A stretch of 64,000 bases of DNA, taken from Idiomarina rhizosphaerae (lineage in GTDB: Bacteria > Pseudomonadota > Gammaproteobacteria > Enterobacterales > Alteromonadaceae). Both the position numbers and the translations under genes were made by a program. Under the pieces are notes generated by a model. That model was not told the origin of the DNA. It did not search any database and was given only the letters and a program-made list of their open reading frames with translations. Positions 61,195 to 64,000 of the stretch are shown here, in pieces; the stretch's first letter is position 1, and the number at the start of each line of letters is the position of its first letter. The stretch covers positions 310,001 through 374,000 of the forward strand of contig NZ_JAMZDE010000008.1 in the NCBI RefSeq assembly GCF_024159085.1, written 5' to 3'.

Positions 61195-61863
61195 TTGACG
61201 AATTTGGCTTTTGACGTTTATGGCACGCTTATCGACGCGCAAAGTGTGGTTTCAACATTAAGTTCATACCTTGGCACAGACAAAGCAGAGAGTTTTTCGA
61301 GTCGTTGGCGTGATAAGCAATTAGAATATTCGTTTCGTCGAGGACTTATGCGGCAATATCAGGACTTTGCAGTTTGCACTAAGGAAGCCCTGGAGTTTAC
61401 CAACAACGAATATGGTTCACCTTTAAATGAAGAGCAAAAAGAAAACTTGCTCGATACCTATACTCGTCTGCCTGCATTTGATGATGCCAGGGCGGCACTT
61501 AGCAAGTTGAGCTTATCGGGCATGGGTTGCTTTGCTTTTTCCAATGGCAGCCAGGAGGCCGTTTCCGGGTTACTGGAGAAAGCCGAATTGAGCAGCTATT
61601 TTAATGACGTTATAAGCTGCAAAGACATTAAAAGCTTCAAGCCTGACCCGGAAGTCTATCAACATTTTCTTGATAAAACGGGCGGTCAGGCCGAGAGCAC
61701 CTGGCTTATCTCCAGTAACAGTTTTGACATTATCGGGGCTAACGCCGCTGGCTGGAAAACCGCCTGGGTAAAACGGACTAAAGAGGCTCAGTTTGACCCG
61801 TGGGGAATCGAGCCTACCATTACCGTAAGCTCGCTTTCACAGCTGATTGAAAATATAAAATAA
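61195..61863 (+). CDS. Haloacid dehalogenase type II family protein
   Basis: A 222-residue HAD hydrolase. The nucleophile Asp7 is in LAFDVYGTLID, motif II Ser in FAFSNGSQE, motif III Lys in KDIKSFKPDPEVY, and motif IV is replaced by SSNSFDIIGANAAGW, the type-II dehalogenase version. It may dehalogenate 2-haloacids or act on a phosphate ester. The start is TTG: GGAG lies nine bases upstream and no ATG/GTG in frame fits. The 3' end is 3 bases from the convergent TonB-receptor gene. Confidence 0.88.
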   Translation: MTNLAFDVYGTLIDAQSVVSTLSSYLGTDKAESFSSRWRDKQLEYSFRRGLMRQYQDFAVCTKEALEFTNNEYGSPLNEEQKENLLDTYTRLPAFDDARAALSKLSLSGMGCFAFSNGSQEAVSGLLEKAELSSYFNDVISCKDIKSFKPDPEVYQHFLDKTGGQAESTWLISSNSFDIIGANAAGWKTAWVKRTKEAQFDPWGIEPTITVSSLSQLIENIK

Positions 61864-61866
61864 GGT

Positions 61867-63918
61867 TTAAAACTCGTACGACAGTTCAAAGCGAACGGTT
61901 CTTGGCTCCATTATATGATAATGCAAGTCTTCCACACCGGTTGCCGGCTCGCCCGGCAACCGCGATGCGTAAAAGTAGTCTATGTCATGATCATTGCTGT
62001 CAAACACATTAAGAACCTGTAAGTTCAGCGCCCATGCGTTCCACTTTTTGCCCAGCAAAAAGTTTACAACGGTCGAGCTGTCAGAACGCTCTGAGTTATC
62101 TTCAACCAAAGGACGCTCTCCTAAATAGCGCAAACGCACTGTTGAAAACCAGTTGTCATCAAAGCGTTTTGTCACGCCCAGCTGAAGAATGTCCTCCATA
62201 GCACCGGGTATTTCCTGTTCAAGCACATTGCTGTCATCAAACTTAGCATCGGTATAGGCGTATTCCAGATCAAAACTTAGCTGGTCACTGTAATTGTAAT
62301 AGGCAGCCAATTCGATACCCTGTCGTTTTGATGGACGGCTGGCTTCTGTATTACCGGCGTCTCCCACAAACAATAATTCGCTGTCTTGTTCTAATGACCA
62401 CAGTGCCAGTGAACTGTTAAATTTCGCACTAGGCCGCCAGCGCACACCAACTTCGTAACCAAAGGTTCTGACCAACGGATCAACCGAATCAACGGCGTCG
62501 CCATTATTCGGATCAACACTTGTCACCGTGCCTCTTGCATCGTTGGAATGAAAGCCCTGCCCGGCTGACAGGTACAACTCCGCGTCGTCAGTTAATAAAT
62601 AGTTCGCACTTCCTTTAAAAGACCAGAGGTCATCCGAAGTTTCACCGTTGTTCGGAGCAAGTGCCACGTTATAGATATTAGTATCAACTAAGGAGTTAAC
62701 CTCAAAATCAAAGTAGTCATAACGCAATGAAAGGTTCGTTCTCAGCCTGCTAGTCCACTGATAGTCGTAACTGGCATAAACGCCGGTGCTCCATTCATTA
62801 ACCTTGTCGCTTCTTACCGTACCCAGTCGCTCCCGCTGTTGTGACCTGTGCAGGCCGACTTCGCCAATATCGTCGTAGCGGGTTGAGAAGCCTAAAGTCA
62901 GGTTGTTATCCGGATGCCAACTACCTGATGCTCCGTAAATTTTTCTGTCATCAACTTGCTCAAACTGGTCACCCAGCACAGGATCATCAAGGTAATAGGT
63001 GAAGTTTGAGAATAACGACAAATCGTAGTCGATAATATAGGTAGTTAGCGCGTAATCGGCCGTTGTGTAAATGGCATTGACGCTGTAGCGGTGCGTTTTT
63101 CCGCCCAGAGTATCATCAATAGAACCCAGCTCATCAATAATGCCCTGGCTTACCGCCCGTGAGGGAATTTGATCAGCACTGTTCCACTCATTCTCGTAAC
63201 CCATAGCTCCAAAGGTAAGCACGCCCTCAGAAGTACGGATGCTGTGACGTACGATCGCATTGATTTTATCAACGTCCTCGTCAATATCCGTCCAGGGGCC
63301 ATCATAAGTCTGGTACTCAAGCCCGTATAATGTCGTGTTAGTACTGTTCTGAGAAACGCTGTCAGCCAGCAAAACGCGCTGGTAGGCGTCTTCACCCAGG
63401 CTCACTTTTGCAAGGCCTTTTTTCCGCTTCATTTGGGTACTGAAGCCCACACTACCGGCGCTGGAAAAGTCGCCCACATCACCGTGATAAGAACCTTTCT
63501 GATAGGTCACCTGTTCAATCAGCTCAGGAATAAGAAAGTTAATATCGGTATAGCCGTGACCGTGTCCATGAGTTGGCATATTAACCGGCATACCATCAAT
63601 ATAAGTGGCGAAATCAGTGCCGTGGTCGAGGTTGAAGCCACGTAAAAAGTACTGGTTCGCTTTGCCGCTGCCACTGTGCTGAGTCGCACTCATTCCCGGA
63701 ATCAGTTCCATTAACTCGCCGGTACGCAACATAGGCCGAATTTCTATTTCAGGTTGCCCCAGCACACCTTCAGAAGCCGACATGGCCTGCCCCAGCAAAT
63801 TCGCCTGATGCCCAGAAACTAATATTCGTTCAATACCATCGTGCGCAGCTACCTGCGCGGAGTTAAACAAAGCACCTGAAACAACCACAGAAAGAAACGC
63901 GAGCTTAAAAGTCTTCAT
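61867..63918 (-). CDS. TonB-dependent outer-membrane receptor
   Basis: A 683-residue TonB-dependent receptor. After a signal peptide (to about residue 24, AQVAA) come a short TonB-box-like segment (GIERILVSGH), the plug domain (LRTGELMELIPGMSATQHSGSG, NQYFLRGFNLDHGTDFATYI, KGSYHGDVGDFSSAGSVGF) and the 22-strand barrel ending in Phe (FELSYEF). A His-rich loop MPTHGHGHGYTD sits in the plug. The substrate is unknown; His-rich loops fit a metal or metal-complex receptor, but many members of this receptor group carry them without a proven ligand. Confidence 0.92.
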   Translation of the reverse strand: MKTFKLAFLSVVVSGALFNSAQVAAHDGIERILVSGHQANLLGQAMSASEGVLGQPEIEIRPMLRTGELMELIPGMSATQHSGSGKANQYFLRGFNLDHGTDFATYIDGMPVNMPTHGHGHGYTDINFLIPELIEQVTYQKGSYHGDVGDFSSAGSVGFSTQMKRKKGLAKVSLGEDAYQRVLLADSVSQNSTNTTLYGLEYQTYDGPWTDIDEDVDKINAIVRHSIRTSEGVLTFGAMGYENEWNSADQIPSRAVSQGIIDELGSIDDTLGGKTHRYSVNAIYTTADYALTTYIIDYDLSLFSNFTYYLDDPVLGDQFEQVDDRKIYGASGSWHPDNNLTLGFSTRYDDIGEVGLHRSQQRERLGTVRSDKVNEWSTGVYASYDYQWTSRLRTNLSLRYDYFDFEVNSLVDTNIYNVALAPNNGETSDDLWSFKGSANYLLTDDAELYLSAGQGFHSNDARGTVTSVDPNNGDAVDSVDPLVRTFGYEVGVRWRPSAKFNSSLALWSLEQDSELLFVGDAGNTEASRPSKRQGIELAAYYNYSDQLSFDLEYAYTDAKFDDSNVLEQEIPGAMEDILQLGVTKRFDDNWFSTVRLRYLGERPLVEDNSERSDSSTVVNFLLGKKWNAWALNLQVLNVFDSNDHDIDYFYASRLPGEPATGVEDLHYHIMEPRTVRFELSYEF

Positions 63919-63934
63919 TGACGGAGTTATCCCT

Positions 63935-63991
63935 TCTCAAAATTTTTCGCAGTTTACCTTACAGAAAGCGCTCACGGTGAAAATTTGAGAG
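63935..63991. promoter_or_regulatory. Inverted repeat before the TonB receptor
   Basis: TCTCAAAATTTTTC (63935-63948) and the reverse complement CTCTCAAATTTTC (63979-63991) face each other across about 30 bases. It lies 17 to 73 bases before the receptor ATG and could bind a dimeric regulator. No Fur- or Zur-like match was found. Confidence 0.35.
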
Positions 63992-64000
63992 CAAAAGGCT

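Noticed and set aside
63150-63645. Short ORFs on both strands inside the TonB receptor gene
   Set aside because: Complementary shadows of receptor codons, without ribosome sites.
1-64000. CRISPR arrays, insertion sequences, prophage, integron or tRNA genes
   Set aside because: Looked for repeated units, transposase or integrase motifs, and cloverleaf patterns by eye; none were found. The region reads as stable core chromosome.

Overview
This window looks like a stretch of ordinary chromosome from a marine gammaproteobacterium of the Alteromonadales/Idiomarinaceae, probably Idiomarina or a close relative. The reasons are the gene content and order (comEC/DUF2062/lolCDE, PilZ-like/mfd/csiV, udk-nupC, rhlE, yebG under a LexA box, ydbS/ydbT-like PH pair) and the richness in peptidases, outer-membrane proteins and c-di-GMP proteins. 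The genus was judged by eye, not by a search. I see no phage, insertion sequence, CRISPR array, tRNA or rRNA. Genes are tightly packed, with many 1-8 bp start/stop overlaps and no gene-free gap over about 300 bases.

Layout. 1-4 kb: the start of comEC, a DUF2062 protein, and the lipoprotein-export operon lolCDE. 4-11.6 kb: a PilZ-like protein, mfd, csiV, a MarR regulator and a secreted ExeM/NucH nuclease, all rightward. 11.5-13.7 kb: an outer-membrane/periplasmic protein and a periplasmic MsrA-MsrB fusion. 13.7-18.8 kb: a leftward five-gene operon of Fn3-like membrane protein, Na+/solute symporter, a 40-residue membrane protein, a divergent aspartate-carbamoyltransferase homologue and a long asparagine-synthase-like amidotransferase. 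19-23.9 kb: pterin genes (short FolK, FolM), aconitase AcnA, TesB. 23.9-28.8 kb: uridine kinase with NupC, and a large M16 lipoprotein peptidase. 28.8-36.3 kb: an EAL protein, a small barrel, a beta-CASP nuclease, an AidB-like acyl-CoA dehydrogenase, DUF2937, a diguanylate cyclase and DUF6436. 36.4-45.5 kb: rhlE, M14 peptidase, yebG, an MFS permease, flavin reductase, two small Cys-rich proteins behind a Fur-like box, arfB, a serine hydrolase, a branched-chain aminotransferase, and an ABM/DUF3149 pair behind an FNR-like box. 45.7-54.4 kb: a stress-type envelope operon (DUF883, YqjE-like, BON lipoprotein), PH-domain pair, DUF938, an OmpA-type lipoprotein, a sirtuin, a LemA pair and a 2-hydroxyacid dehydrogenase. 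54.4-64 kb: a MORN-repeat protein with a large lipoprotein, a small secreted protein, BenE and DUF817 transport/membrane proteins, an outer-membrane-protein remnant, a HAD-II enzyme and a TonB-dependent receptor.

The most promising candidate for something undescribed is the 13.7-18.8 kb operon. The carbamoyltransferase keeps the carbamoyl-phosphate site but has lost the residues that hold aspartate in E. coli PyrB (R229 and Q231 in that numbering). It is coupled to a symporter, a micro-protein and a glutamine-dependent amidotransferase. This suggests uptake and modification of an amino compound other than aspartate in pyrimidine synthesis, but the substrate is unknown. Other points worth checking are the FNR-like site in front of DUF3149, the Fur-like site in front of two unknown Cys-rich proteins, the truncated FolK, and the antisense gene-end overlaps.
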